Shown here in pieces: positions 17,296 through 25,286 of a DNA stretch of 64,000 nt. The position numbers were made by a program, and so were the translations under genes. The notes under the pieces are model-generated. The model did not search any database. It was given only the letters and a program-made list of their open reading frames with translations, and was not told the origin of the DNA. The DNA lies in the NCBI GenBank assembly GCA_045804965.1, contig JBJMMD010000016.1:186001-250000 (forward strand), given 5' to 3'. Each line of letters begins with the position of its first letter. The stretch's first letter is position 1. This stretch comes from CAVTUU01 sp045804965. Its GTDB lineage: Bacteria; Chloroflexota; Chloroflexia; Thermomicrobiales; UBA6265.

Positions 17296-18871
17296 CTGCG
17301 ATGCCCGGCCGCAATACGCCTCGTTCCATCAGCACCGCGTACACGGCATCCACATTGACTGGACCATCGGTCGTGGTATCGACGCCGACAAGACTCGCAC
17401 TTGGCGGAACAAGTGGCGGCGACTGCGAGGACGTTTGCCGTTGGCGTTCGTAGATCTCAACGGTCGCCTCGGACACGGAACTGCTCTCACTTGCGCGTTC
17501 GGTCAGCCGCCTGCGCACGATCTCTTCCTCGGCAGCTGTCTCGACAAAGACGAGCGGAACGCCGAGGTCCTTCGCCGCGGCTGCGGCTTCGAGGCGTCGA
17601 TCGGATTCGAGAAAGGTCGCGTCAAGGATGACCGGCTTCCCCGCTTGGGCCGTGTCCCTGGCCCGGTCGAGGATCTGGGTATAGATCGCGGCTCGCTGCG
17701 CCGGAGCGTACCGGTCAGTCTGCCAACCGGTGGGAGCATCCTCAGGGGCGCCGCCATCTCGTCGCATCTCATCCGTTGAGATGACCGTCGCCCCGAGCGA
17801 GCGCGCCAGCGCCGACGAAACCACTGATTTGCCGGTGCCACTCATCCCGCTCATCGCGATTATGACCGGCCGCATTGTCGTGGTTGTCGCCATGGCCAGA
17901 TCGAGATAGGTCATCGCTTCTGCGTAGAAGGTCGCGCGTTGTTCCGCCGGCAGATCGCGCCAGGAAAGGCAAGCGACCTTAACCTTCACGAGCGCCCGGT
18001 GACCGCGATAGAAGCGCAAGAGCGGATTGGGCAAGTCAATTTCTGTGGACAGGTAGCGTTGCGTGATGTCCGCGGCGATTTGCGGCGCCCCGAGCCGATC
18101 AAGGTCGACCAGCAGAAATGCCAAATCGCTGGCGACATCGGCGCAGCGGATGTTCTTGTTGAATTCCACACAATCGAAGATCTGAATCTCGCCGTGCTCA
18201 TCAAGACAGATGTGATCGGTTCGCAGATCACCGTGCCCCTCACGAATCCATCCTTGGGCCACCCGGTCGGCCAGCAACGCCTTGGCTTCGTGGCAAAACG
18301 ACCGCATCGCGTCGACGACAGTTCGAAGTTGAACGGCCGGCAGTGGATTGCCCGCGAATGGCTCAAGATCGACCAGGTTGTCGAGCACGACCTTGGCTTG
18401 GCGCGCGGTACTTCCGGATTCCCCAGCACACGGTTCGGCAGCGCGCTGATGGAATGACGTCAACCGAGCCGAGATACGCTCCACGATTTCCTGATCGACC
18501 TCACCGCGCGACAACATCTGGTCAAGCATGCCGGTGGCGGGCAGACGACGCATCAGTGTCGCCCATTCGAGCGGTTCACCTTCCCCGTCGACGCGAATGC
18601 GATCGGTAACTTTGTTGATGGTCACGACGCCAAGATAAACACCACGCGACAAACGGCGATTGAGCCGCACTTCGTCCTCGCAGGCGGTCCGGCGCAGCTC
18701 CCGCGTCGAATAATCGACGAATCCGTAATCGACGGGGCGCTTAAGTTTCAACACGCGGTTTTCGGCGAGAAAGATCCACGAAATGTGCGTATTAATGACC
18801 TCGACCGCATCCGGCTGCCACGGATAAGCGTCCGGCGCACGAAGGCCGGCAACGATGTCATCGAACGACAC
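17288..18871 (-). CDS. Fusion of aminoglycoside-phosphotransferase-like and P-loop kinase domains
   Basis: 527 aa from GTG 18871, with TTGGAG upstream; the frame opens at 18937. The N-terminal half (about 1-330) is an APH/choline-kinase-like domain: NRVLKLKRPVDYGFVDYST carries the ATP lysine, and REGHGDLRTDHICLDE with FDCVEFN supplies the HXDXXXXN-type catalytic loop and metal Asp. The C-terminal half (about 345-527) is an AAA_33/gluconate-kinase-like P-loop kinase with IIAMSGMSGTGKSVVSSAL (Walker A), ISTDEMRRD and a lid region. Proteins with this fusion are common in bacteria, usually annotated bifunctional phosphotransferase/ATP-binding, with unknown substrate. Not evidence for drug resistance. 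Monocistronic by appearance; convergent overlap with recX. Confidence 0.9.
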   Translation of the reverse strand: MSFDDIVAGLRAPDAYPWQPDAVEVINTHISWIFLAENRVLKLKRPVDYGFVDYSTRELRRTACEDEVRLNRRLSRGVYLGVVTINKVTDRIRVDGEGEPLEWATLMRRLPATGMLDQMLSRGEVDQEIVERISARLTSFHQRAAEPCAGESGSTARQAKVVLDNLVDLEPFAGNPLPAVQLRTVVDAMRSFCHEAKALLADRVAQGWIREGHGDLRTDHICLDEHGEIQIFDCVEFNKNIRCADVASDLAFLLVDLDRLGAPQIAADITQRYLSTEIDLPNPLLRFYRGHRALVKVKVACLSWRDLPAEQRATFYAEAMTYLDLAMATTTTMRPVIIAMSGMSGTGKSVVSSALARSLGATVISTDEMRRDGGAPEDAPTGWQTDRYAPAQRAAIYTQILDRARDTAQAGKPVILDATFLESDRRLEAAAAAKDLGVPLVFVETAAEEEIVRRRLTERASESSSVSEATVEIYERQRQTSSQSPPLVPPSASLVGVDTTTDGPVNVDAVYAVLMERGVLRPGIAVT

Positions 18872-18899
18872 AGGTACTCCAATCACGCCCCGCAACGAA

Positions 18900-18929
18900 G
18901 ACCCGCGCCCGGAACTCCAGGCGCGGGTC
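18900..18929 (-). terminator. Hairpin between universal stress and kinase-fusion genes
   Basis: The arms GACCCGCGCC (18900-18909) and GGCGCGGGTC (18920-18929) pair perfectly around 10 nt. On the minus strand it follows the universal stress gene (ends 18961) and precedes the start at 18871. A short T-rich run (TTCGTT) follows, so a weak terminator or attenuator is likely. Confidence 0.55.
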
Positions 18930-18960
18930 GAAAGCATACTTCACGGATATCCAGCGATCA

Positions 18961-19890
18961 TCAACCAATTGGCAGGGGCTCACCGTAGTGACTGGCGTCG
19001 AATCCTTCCGGCTGCCACCATTCGCTCAAGCCAGTACCGGTTTCCCCGGTCGATTCCGTGAAGGCCAGCGACGAGCGAGATTGAAGACTGTCGCGGACGA
19101 GCAGAACGGGCGCAGGCGCCTGCCGAACTATGCGCGCGGCAACAGTGCCGAGCCGCCAGCGATGGCTGCCGCCTTCGCCCTGGATCGTCATCGCGACAAG
19201 ATCCGTTGGTGCGATGTGAGCGAGCAACTCAAGTGCAGCGTCGCCCTGGCGCGCTTCCCATCTGACCGGCATGCCGGTGTCGAGACGCAAGAGCAATAAA
19301 CGGAAGTAGCGCTCGATCTCAGCCGAGGTGTTGACGCTGCCTTGGTCCGCGAGCTTTGGCGGCTCAACACGGACGAGGTGAATAGGCAGCGAGAGCGAAT
19401 TCGCCATCAGGCGCGCAAACGGAAGCGCCTCCTCGGCGGCTGGCGAGCCGTCGAGCGGAACGACGATTCGGGCGAAGCCGGCAGGGGGCATCGCATGATC
19501 GTCACCCCGGACAAGTAATGCCGGCGCAGGGGCGTGACGCGCCACCCGATCGGCATAGTCGCCATAGAACGGGTGGCTTCCCGCCGCTCCCGCATGTCTC
19601 GCCAACACGATGAGTTGAGCCTCGCTCGCCATATCGACAATCCGCTCGGCGGGATCGCCGTAATCGACAACCCGTTCGACCTCGAGCCCGCGGGCGCGGA
19701 ATCGTTGGGCATGACGCTCGAGGTAGGTCAGCGCGCCGTGAGGGCTCAGCCCCAATTCGCCGCGTTCCCGCGACTCAGGCGGTTCGACGTAGAGTAGGAG
19801 CACGCGCCGGCAAGGGATAGCTTCCGCGAACGGCAGGCAGGATTCTGAGAACGCTGAACCATCTAGTGGAATTAAGATCCGATCAAACAT
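18961..19890 (-). CDS. Universal stress protein with two UspA domains
   Basis: 309 aa from ATG 19890, with GGAG 8 nt upstream. Two tandem UspA domains: the first begins MFDRILIPLDGSAFSESCLPFAEAI and ends RHAPAPALLVRGD; the second begins GFARIVVPLDGSPAAEEALPFARLM and ends with the nucleotide-loop pattern GEGGSHRWRLGTVAARIVRQAPAPVLLVR (read in part). The second domain keeps the G-X2-G-X9-G-like ATP signature, while the first is weaker (AGAAGSHPFYGDYADRV). Such proteins are cytoplasmic and respond to starvation and stress. The gene is separated from neighbours by hairpins and probably has its own promoter. Confidence 0.93.
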   Translation of the reverse strand: MFDRILIPLDGSAFSESCLPFAEAIPCRRVLLLYVEPPESRERGELGLSPHGALTYLERHAQRFRARGLEVERVVDYGDPAERIVDMASEAQLIVLARHAGAAGSHPFYGDYADRVARHAPAPALLVRGDDHAMPPAGFARIVVPLDGSPAAEEALPFARLMANSLSLPIHLVRVEPPKLADQGSVNTSAEIERYFRLLLLRLDTGMPVRWEARQGDAALELLAHIAPTDLVAMTIQGEGGSHRWRLGTVAARIVRQAPAPVLLVRDSLQSRSSLAFTESTGETGTGLSEWWQPEGFDASHYGEPLPIG

Positions 19891-20050
19891 CGCTGTCACT
19901 CCGATCTGAGCGGGAAAGAGCGTCCCCAAAGGGCAGAACGAGGATTAGCCCCATTCCATCCGCTCTTTCCTCTGCGAAACCGAAAACACGAGGTGACCGG
20001 CCGGATGGCCGGGCAAGACGAGCAGTCGAAGCGACAGCTAACTCGCGGGG

Positions 20051-21043
20051 CTAAGAAGAGCCTTTGACGTACTTTCCCATCCAAGCAGTGGCGTCCTTCC
20101 AGGCCGCCAGCGCCTGCTCTTTGTTGTACCGCGGACTCGTGTCGTTATTGAATGCGTGCTGTGTGCCAGGATACACCTTGAACTCGTTGACAACGCCGGC
20201 GGCGTCGAGCGCCGCCTTGAGCTTATCTCGACCGTTGTTGGCAAAGTCGTTGGGATCGTCGGAATAAATCGCGAATACCGCAGACTTGATGTTCGGAACC
20301 TGGTCGAGGGGCGGCGCTGGACCGTACCAGGGAACCGCCGCCTTCAATTCTGCAATTTGCTCGGCCGCAAGCCATGTGATGCCACCACCAAAGCAAAAAC
20401 CGGTGATGCCGATCTTGTTGAGGTCGACCGTCGGATCGTATCGATAGTGCTCGATCGCGGCCTTGAAGTCGGAAACGTGTTGGTTCGGATCAGCGCCACT
20501 CAGGATCGATGGGATTTGCGACTGGTCCTTAACGTTGTCGGTGCTACCTTCCCGGCTGAGGAGATCAACGGCGAAGCCCACGTACCCTTCGACGGCCCAG
20601 CGCCGGGTTACGTCCTTGATGTGATCGGTCAGGCCGCGATTTTCATGAACGACGAGGACCACAGGCAAACCGCCCGCGACTGGAGTCGCTCCCGGCGTCG
20701 CCGGCGCCTGCGAAGGCGGCGGGGGCTTCGGCCGGGACTCATAGCCGTGAATCGTCTTGTCCCCATTCACAAATGGAATCTTGGCCCAGACGATGCGCTC
20801 GTCGTCCTGAGCCACGGAAAGCGGGCTTTTCGGCGGTGTCGGCGAAGGAGTGGCTTCTTGCGCTCGTGCTGACTCGGCCGCGAAGGTCACGCCGAGCGCA
20901 TTGAGTACCGTCGCTGCAGAGGCAATCCCGCCGGTGATGTGGACAATCCGGAGCAGCATGTTTCGGCGGTCCATGAGTCCGTCTTGATAATCCTCGACGA
21001 ACTCATGAATCAGGTACTCCTCAAAAGGCTTCAGCTCGCGCAT
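20051..21043 (-). CDS. Exported dienelactone-hydrolase-family protein (Tat leader)
   Basis: 330 aa from ATG 21043; GGGGAG stands 6 nt upstream. A 25-residue N-terminal extension (RELKPFEEYLIHEF...) precedes MDRRNMLLRIVHITGG, a twin-arginine-like leader, then a Thr/Pro-rich linker. The alpha/beta hydrolase domain shows VVLVVHENRGLTDHIKDVTRR, the nucleophile elbow GITGFCFGGGITWL (Cys in place of Ser, as in dienelactone hydrolase), the Asp region IYSDDPNDF, and the catalytic His in PGTQHAFNNDTSPRY. The triad Cys-Asp-His is complete. Dienelactone hydrolase opens lactone rings in chlorocatechol breakdown, but most homologues, including exported ones with this extension, have unknown substrates. 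No aromatic-degradation genes are nearby. Confidence 0.93.
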   Translation of the reverse strand: MRELKPFEEYLIHEFVEDYQDGLMDRRNMLLRIVHITGGIASAATVLNALGVTFAAESARAQEATPSPTPPKSPLSVAQDDERIVWAKIPFVNGDKTIHGYESRPKPPPPSQAPATPGATPVAGGLPVVLVVHENRGLTDHIKDVTRRWAVEGYVGFAVDLLSREGSTDNVKDQSQIPSILSGADPNQHVSDFKAAIEHYRYDPTVDLNKIGITGFCFGGGITWLAAEQIAELKAAVPWYGPAPPLDQVPNIKSAVFAIYSDDPNDFANNGRDKLKAALDAAGVVNEFKVYPGTQHAFNNDTSPRYNKEQALAAWKDATAWMGKYVKGSS

Positions 21044-21082
21044 CAATGGCTCCCCTAGTTCGCGGAGACTGATCCTTGACGG

Positions 21083-21457
21083 CTAACTTGCGGCTTGACT
21101 CAACACCGGCGACGTGACGGACGGTCCAACTGGGGGCTGGCCAATGTCATGCCGCAAATCCAACGGTTGGGAAACTTCCCGTGATTCCCATGAGCTGAGA
21201 TTGAACTCGACGGTCGTGATGCCGCTCGCGTCTTGAATCCTGCCCACGGCAACCCAATTGCCTGGTTGGATATGCTGCGCGGCAAGCTGACCGATCGTGA
21301 ACCGAATGACTGTCGGGTCAATCGAGCGAGCGGGACCAAGGCCAAACGAACGTGGCTTACTTCGTGCGGCCGCCTTGTCCAATTCCGCCTCGATCTGTTC
21401 CCCATGGCGTTCCAATATAACTTCGGCAAGTGCGCCGAGCGGGACAGCCGTCCTCAT
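21083..21457 (-). CDS. Hypothetical protein, unknown
   Basis: 124 aa from ATG 21457, with GGAG 8 nt upstream. The middle has alternating strands (PTVIRFTIGQLAAQHIQPGNWVAVGRIQDASGITTVEFNLSSW), and the front has a helix (LGALAEVILERHGEQIEAELDKAAAR). There is no signal peptide or membrane helix. I do not recognise the family. It lies just upstream of the dienelactone hydrolase on the same strand, 39 bp from its start, so the two are probably one transcript. Confidence 0.55.
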   Translation of the reverse strand: MRTAVPLGALAEVILERHGEQIEAELDKAAARSKPRSFGLGPARSIDPTVIRFTIGQLAAQHIQPGNWVAVGRIQDASGITTVEFNLSSWESREVSQPLDLRHDIGQPPVGPSVTSPVLSQAAS

Positions 21458-21988
21458 CGCTTTGCTCCAAGTCTCGTTATCACACGAACCTACCGACTGG
21501 GGCCGGGCAAACTTAAACAGCGGTTAACGTCCAGGGCCCCTCACTGGAAGGGTCGAATGTAACGGGCAGCGTCGCCATGCCCGGGAAGCGCGTCGCTTGC
21601 GGGGTACGCAGTCGCGAATAGGTGGCAGACGGCTGCGGGGCCGTCGCCACCAGACTGCAGAAGCGGATACAAGCGAGACTGCCAATTGCTGGCAGCATTC
21701 CGTATTGCAAGTTGCATGCCGACGTTTACAGAGCGCGTGAGAGACCGGTGCGCTGCATTGTGATCCTCGTCCTCATTTCCGCGGCCGCGCTGCCTGGTTC
21801 GAAAGACCCTTACCCCGCTCACGAGCTCGAAGACTTTCCGAGGTTGATCCGGGGCAGGCTTTCTCGCGCTAGCGCTCGTCGCCGCGGAGAGCCTTTCTCG
21901 TGCGCGCCGGGATGAGCGATGTGCAATCTGAGGAGCTTCCGCAAGGCCGAGATAGCGGTCGAGGGTATTGCCTTGGTATCCTCCAGCG
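21458..21988. other. Gene-poor region before purK
   Basis: About 530 bp. Frames on both strands cross it, including one of 97 codons on the plus strand (21622-21915) and one of 285 codons on the minus strand that mostly runs antisense to purK; none has a ribosome site with family-like sequence. It should hold divergent promoters for the 21457 gene and purK. I saw no purine riboswitch or RNA gene. Confidence 0.4.
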
Positions 21989-23158
21989 ATGGACAACGCG
22001 ACGACGGAGCCGCACTTCGACATCGGAATCATCGGCGCGGGCCAGCTTGCGCGGATGATGGTCCGGGCCGCGATCCCGCTCGGCCTGCGATTACGCGTGC
22101 TCGCGCAGTCGGTCAATGACAGCGCCGCGCTCGTTTGGCCTAATGTGGTCGTCGGTTCTCCCGACGATCCAAATACCGTGCTCGAGTTCGCGCGCCCGTG
22201 CGGCATTGTCACCTTCGACCATGAGCTGGTCTCGCCACGAAGCCTCGATCTGTTGGCTCGGAGCAACGTCGTGCTTCGACCGAGCGTGTCCACACTCCAA
22301 TACGCCCAAAACAAACGTTGGCAGCGCGAAGAGTTTTCGCGTCGCGGGTTTCCCGTGCCGGCGTTTGCCGGTGTTCGCGTAGTGGACGACGTCGTCACGT
22401 TCGTTGCCTCCTACGGCTGGCCGGTCGCGCTGAAAACCGCTTACGGCGGATACGATGGCCGGGGAGTTTGGCGCATCGACAATGTCGGTGCCGCGATCGC
22501 CCTTCTGGAATCCGTTTCCGAGGCATCATGCGACATGCTGGTGGAACGCTGGATACCGATCGATCGTGAGATCGCGCTCATCGTCGCGCGCTCGCCGTCG
22601 GGCCAAATGGCGACGTATCCGGTGGTCGATACCGTACAACGAGATGGCATCTGTCGCGAAATTATCGCACCGGCTGACCTGCCGCCGCAACTATCGCAGC
22701 GCGCGACGCTCCTTGGCCGCGAAATCGCCGAAGCGATCGACCTGACTGGCGTCATGGCGGTCGAATACTTCGTCGCCGGCGATGAACTGATCATCAACGA
22801 GATCGCGACGCGCCCCCACAATTCCGGTCATTACACGATAGAAGGCTCCGTCACCTCGCAGTTCGAGCAGCATCTGCGGGCGGTGATGGATTGGCCGCTC
22901 GGGCTGACGACATTGCGGTCCGAGCAAGTCGTCACCGTTAATGTCCTTGGGGGAACGGAGGCGATCGATCCTCGTGAGGCGCTGTCGGCGGCGCTTACGG
23001 ATGAAAGCGTTCGAGTACATCTCTATGGCAAGTCGGCGCGACCTGGACGGAAACTCGGGCACGTCACGGTTACGGGACCCGATCTGGTTGACGCTCAAGC
23101 CCGAGCATGGCGAGCCGCGGAGCTATTGACCGGCGAACCGGCGGAGGTCAGGCAATGA
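21989..23158 (+). CDS. purK: 5-(carboxyamino)imidazole ribonucleotide synthase PurK
   Basis: 389 aa from ATG 21989; no strong ribosome site is visible, and a TTG at 21968 in frame is the alternative. It has the ATP-grasp layout: an N-terminal nucleotide fold (DIGIIGAGQLARMMVRAAIPLGL), the central domain with GWPVALKTAYGGYDGRGVWR (ATP-binding Lys and the Gly loop), and the metal-binding end INEIATRPHNSGHYTIEGSVTSQFEQHLRAV. PurK uses ATP and bicarbonate to carboxylate AIR to N5-CAIR in purine synthesis. Its stop overlaps the purE start (ATGA), so the two are translationally coupled. Confidence 0.95.
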   Translation: MDNATTEPHFDIGIIGAGQLARMMVRAAIPLGLRLRVLAQSVNDSAALVWPNVVVGSPDDPNTVLEFARPCGIVTFDHELVSPRSLDLLARSNVVLRPSVSTLQYAQNKRWQREEFSRRGFPVPAFAGVRVVDDVVTFVASYGWPVALKTAYGGYDGRGVWRIDNVGAAIALLESVSEASCDMLVERWIPIDREIALIVARSPSGQMATYPVVDTVQRDGICREIIAPADLPPQLSQRATLLGREIAEAIDLTGVMAVEYFVAGDELIINEIATRPHNSGHYTIEGSVTSQFEQHLRAVMDWPLGLTTLRSEQVVTVNVLGGTEAIDPREALSAALTDESVRVHLYGKSARPGRKLGHVTVTGPDLVDAQARAWRAAELLTGEPAEVRQ

Positions 23159-23703
23159 GCGATGGGCGGGAGCCGGCGGCGCCACGTGTCGCCGTCGTCA
23201 TGGGCAGCGATTCCGATCTGCCGGTCATGCGGGCGGCGATCGATGCGCTCGACGAGTTCGGTGTCGAAAATGAGGTCCGCATCCTATCCGCGCACCGCAC
23301 CCCCGACGCGATGCTTGCCTTCGCCCACGAAGCCGCGGGCCGCGGTCTGCAGGTCATCATCGCCGGCGCGGGCGGGGCCGCGCACCTGCCCGGCATGATC
23401 GCGTCGGCCACTCCCTTGCCGGTTATCGGCGTCCCCGTACCGACCACGCAACTGGCTGGAATCGATGCCCTGCTCTCGATTGCGCAAATGCCGGCGGGCG
23501 TCCCAGTCGCGACCGTCGCCATCGGCAATGGCCGCAACGCGGGACTGCTTGCGGTCCGCATGCTCGCCGCGTCCGATGCGTTACTGCGCGACGCAATGGA
23601 GCAGTTTCAGACGAGGCTTGCCGCAACGGTCCGCGACAAGGATGCCAACGTCCAACGTGAGCTTCGCGCGGAGCGAGCGGCAAAGATCAACCAACAGCCC
23701 TAG
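23155..23703 (+). CDS. purE: N5-carboxyaminoimidazole ribonucleotide mutase PurE
   Basis: 182 aa from ATG 23155, with GGAGG upstream and a 4-bp ATGA overlap with purK. The class I PurE signatures are complete: VAVVMGSDSDLPVMRAAIDAL, ILSAHRTPDAMLAFAHEA (the catalytic His), IIAGAGGAAHLPGMIAS, and PVPTTQLAGIDALLSIAQMPAGVPVATVAIG. It shifts the carboxyl group of N5-CAIR to give CAIR in the cytoplasm. The C-terminus extends about 15 residues past the usual end with a basic tail. No other pur gene is in the window. Confidence 0.96.
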   Translation: MSDGREPAAPRVAVVMGSDSDLPVMRAAIDALDEFGVENEVRILSAHRTPDAMLAFAHEAAGRGLQVIIAGAGGAAHLPGMIASATPLPVIGVPVPTTQLAGIDALLSIAQMPAGVPVATVAIGNGRNAGLLAVRMLAASDALLRDAMEQFQTRLAATVRDKDANVQRELRAERAAKINQQP

Positions 23704-23741
23704 TCGCCTCCTACCGGTCGATCCGCTCCATTGAGCACATC

Positions 23742-23769
23742 TCGACATCTGTCCAATATGTGGTACGAT
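23742..23769 (+). promoter_or_regulatory. Candidate sigma-70-type promoter for the 23811 gene
   Basis: TCGACA (23742-23747, 5 of 6 matches) is separated by 16 bp from TACGAT (23764-23769, 4 of 6). It lies about 40 bp before ATG 23811 in the gap after purE, so the sensor-like gene may have its own transcript. Confidence 0.4.
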
Positions 23770-23810
23770 CCTGATGAAACAGACGTCCAGGTTGGCGGAC
23801 AGGGGGAATC

Positions 23811-25199
23811 ATGCTGGCAAGTCCAGTCGCCGAATCGGCGGCTCCGGATGGTTCAGTCAGCGGTCCGTCCGAGAGCACGAGCGATGACGTCTTCACCATG
23901 GAGGAGGCTGCTCGTCGCAAAGGCGTCTCATACCACACCGTTTCGCGCGCCGTGCGCAGCGGCAAGCTGCGAGCTACGCGACGCGGCCGAAAGGCGCTCA
24001 TCGACGGCAAAGATCTGCAGAGCTGGACGCCGATGCGCCAGCGCGCCCCCAAGCGTTACCGCAAACCTCAGGATCTCGCAGCGGTCCCTGGCATTCTCGA
24101 TCTCGCATCGGATGGGAGCAGCGAGCTTGCTCGCAGGCTCGCCGTCTTCGCGCAATCAATCCACGCCGAGGCTGCCGAGCACGACCAGCAAACGTTCCAT
24201 CAGCTCTTGTGCGATCGCTTCGCCCAGGCTGTCGGTCTCCGGCGTGTCACGCTCTGGCGCGTGGACCTCACCTGGAACATCTTGACCCAGCTCGCAGCAT
24301 ATGGGCCGGTTCCCCGGCAAGCCCCGACCCAAATGTCGCCGATTCCGCTTGAGCTTCGCCGCCATCTTGAGTCAAACTCGGTCGTCAACGTGCAGCCCGG
24401 CTTGGATAACACCATCTGGCCGGCCGACGCTCAGCTCGACCACGCTCGATCGATGGTGATCGCTCCACTGCGCCGTGGCGAGCAATTGATCGGCTCGTTC
24501 ATCGGAGACTGGGACGGCGAACAGCACGAATTTTGCGAAGATGAGTTGGGCCTCACCCAGATCATAGCCAACCAGGCGGCGTTAGCATTTGACCTCGCCC
24601 GCTCGCGGGACAAGCTCGCGGCCGCGGATTGGCAGCTCGCGTTCGTGCTCGAACAGCTCCCCTACGGCATCATCCTCGTTGACTCGCCTGACGGACGTCT
24701 GATCTTCGCCAACTCCGCCGCGTGCGTGTTAATTGGGCGCCAGGACCTCGGACCGGACAGGACCCTCGCGGAGTTGCCACTCATCGCCGAGAAACCCGAG
24801 ATCTTTGGCGACTTCGATCACCAGATCGAGGGAACCCTTACTGCCGGCAAGGCGGTGAGCGCTCAGCCGATTCGCGTCGTCAACCCGGACGGGAGCGAAA
24901 CGGAGGCGATAATCTCCGTCAATCCCATGCGCGACCGCGACGAGCGTCAGATTGGCGCCGTCTGCGTGCTGGAAACCGGCCCAGGCGCCGACCGCACCGC
25001 CAAGATGACGACCGCCATTGTCGACTCCATCACTCACCAACTGCGCAATACGCTCACATCCCTCATCGGCAATGTGCAGTTGCTGCAGCGACACTTGCGT
25101 GGACAAGAGCCGGTCGATCTCGACTTCGTCGCCGCTCGCGTCGACCGCATTGAAGCCAGCGGCATACAACTCGGCGCAGTCCTCAAAGCCCGCGAGTGA
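23811..25199 (+). CDS. Excisionase-type HTH + GAF + PAS + DHp protein lacking a kinase ATPase domain
   Basis: 462 aa. Order: an excisionase/MerR-type helix-turn-helix (about 27-75, VFTMEEAARRKGVSYHTVSR with a wing at RRGRKALIDGKDLQSW); a GAF domain (about 125-270, FHQLLCDRFAQAVGLRRVTLWRV to LTQIIANQAALAFDLARSR); a PAS domain (about 278-390, LEQLPYGIILVDSPDGRLIFANSA); then a dimerisation/phospho-acceptor helix pair with His409 in SITHQLRNTLTSLIGNVQLL. The protein stops 53 residues after that His. No HATPase_c domain follows in any frame before the terminator at 25236, so it cannot be an ordinary histidine kinase. It could receive phosphate from a partner kinase or act as a ligand-gated DNA-binding protein. 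GGGGGA precedes the ATG. Confidence 0.9.
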   Translation: MLASPVAESAAPDGSVSGPSESTSDDVFTMEEAARRKGVSYHTVSRAVRSGKLRATRRGRKALIDGKDLQSWTPMRQRAPKRYRKPQDLAAVPGILDLASDGSSELARRLAVFAQSIHAEAAEHDQQTFHQLLCDRFAQAVGLRRVTLWRVDLTWNILTQLAAYGPVPRQAPTQMSPIPLELRRHLESNSVVNVQPGLDNTIWPADAQLDHARSMVIAPLRRGEQLIGSFIGDWDGEQHEFCEDELGLTQIIANQAALAFDLARSRDKLAAADWQLAFVLEQLPYGIILVDSPDGRLIFANSAACVLIGRQDLGPDRTLAELPLIAEKPEIFGDFDHQIEGTLTAGKAVSAQPIRVVNPDGSETEAIISVNPMRDRDERQIGAVCVLETGPGADRTAKMTTAIVDSITHQLRNTLTSLIGNVQLLQRHLRGQEPVDLDFVAARVDRIEASGIQLGAVLKARE

Positions 25200-25235
25200 G
25201 GCAGTAGCTTCGCAGAACCACTACACTGAAACTGA

Positions 25236-25268
25236 CCCTTCTCCGGCTCACTGGAGAAGGGCGATTTT
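25236..25268 (+). terminator. Terminator after the sensor-like gene
   Basis: The arms CCCTTCTCC (25236-25244) and GGAGAAGGG (25253-25261) pair over 9 bp, followed by CGATTTT. It lies 37 bp past the stop and just before the convergent pyrG end, and supports that the sensor-like gene really ends at 25199. Confidence 0.7.
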
Positions 25269-25286
25269 CAACCTAGGGGGACGAGT

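Noticed and set aside
17288..18871. Aminoglycoside resistance gene
   Set aside because: The APH-like domain is part of a common fusion with a P-loop kinase, and nothing ties it to antibiotics.
21622..21915. 97-codon plus-strand ORF before purK
   Set aside because: No ribosome site, no recognisable fold and Arg/Ser-rich ends; kept as gene-free region.
21541..22398. 285-codon minus-strand ORF
   Set aside because: It runs mostly antisense to purK, has low-complexity Ser/Arg/Thr composition and no ribosome site.
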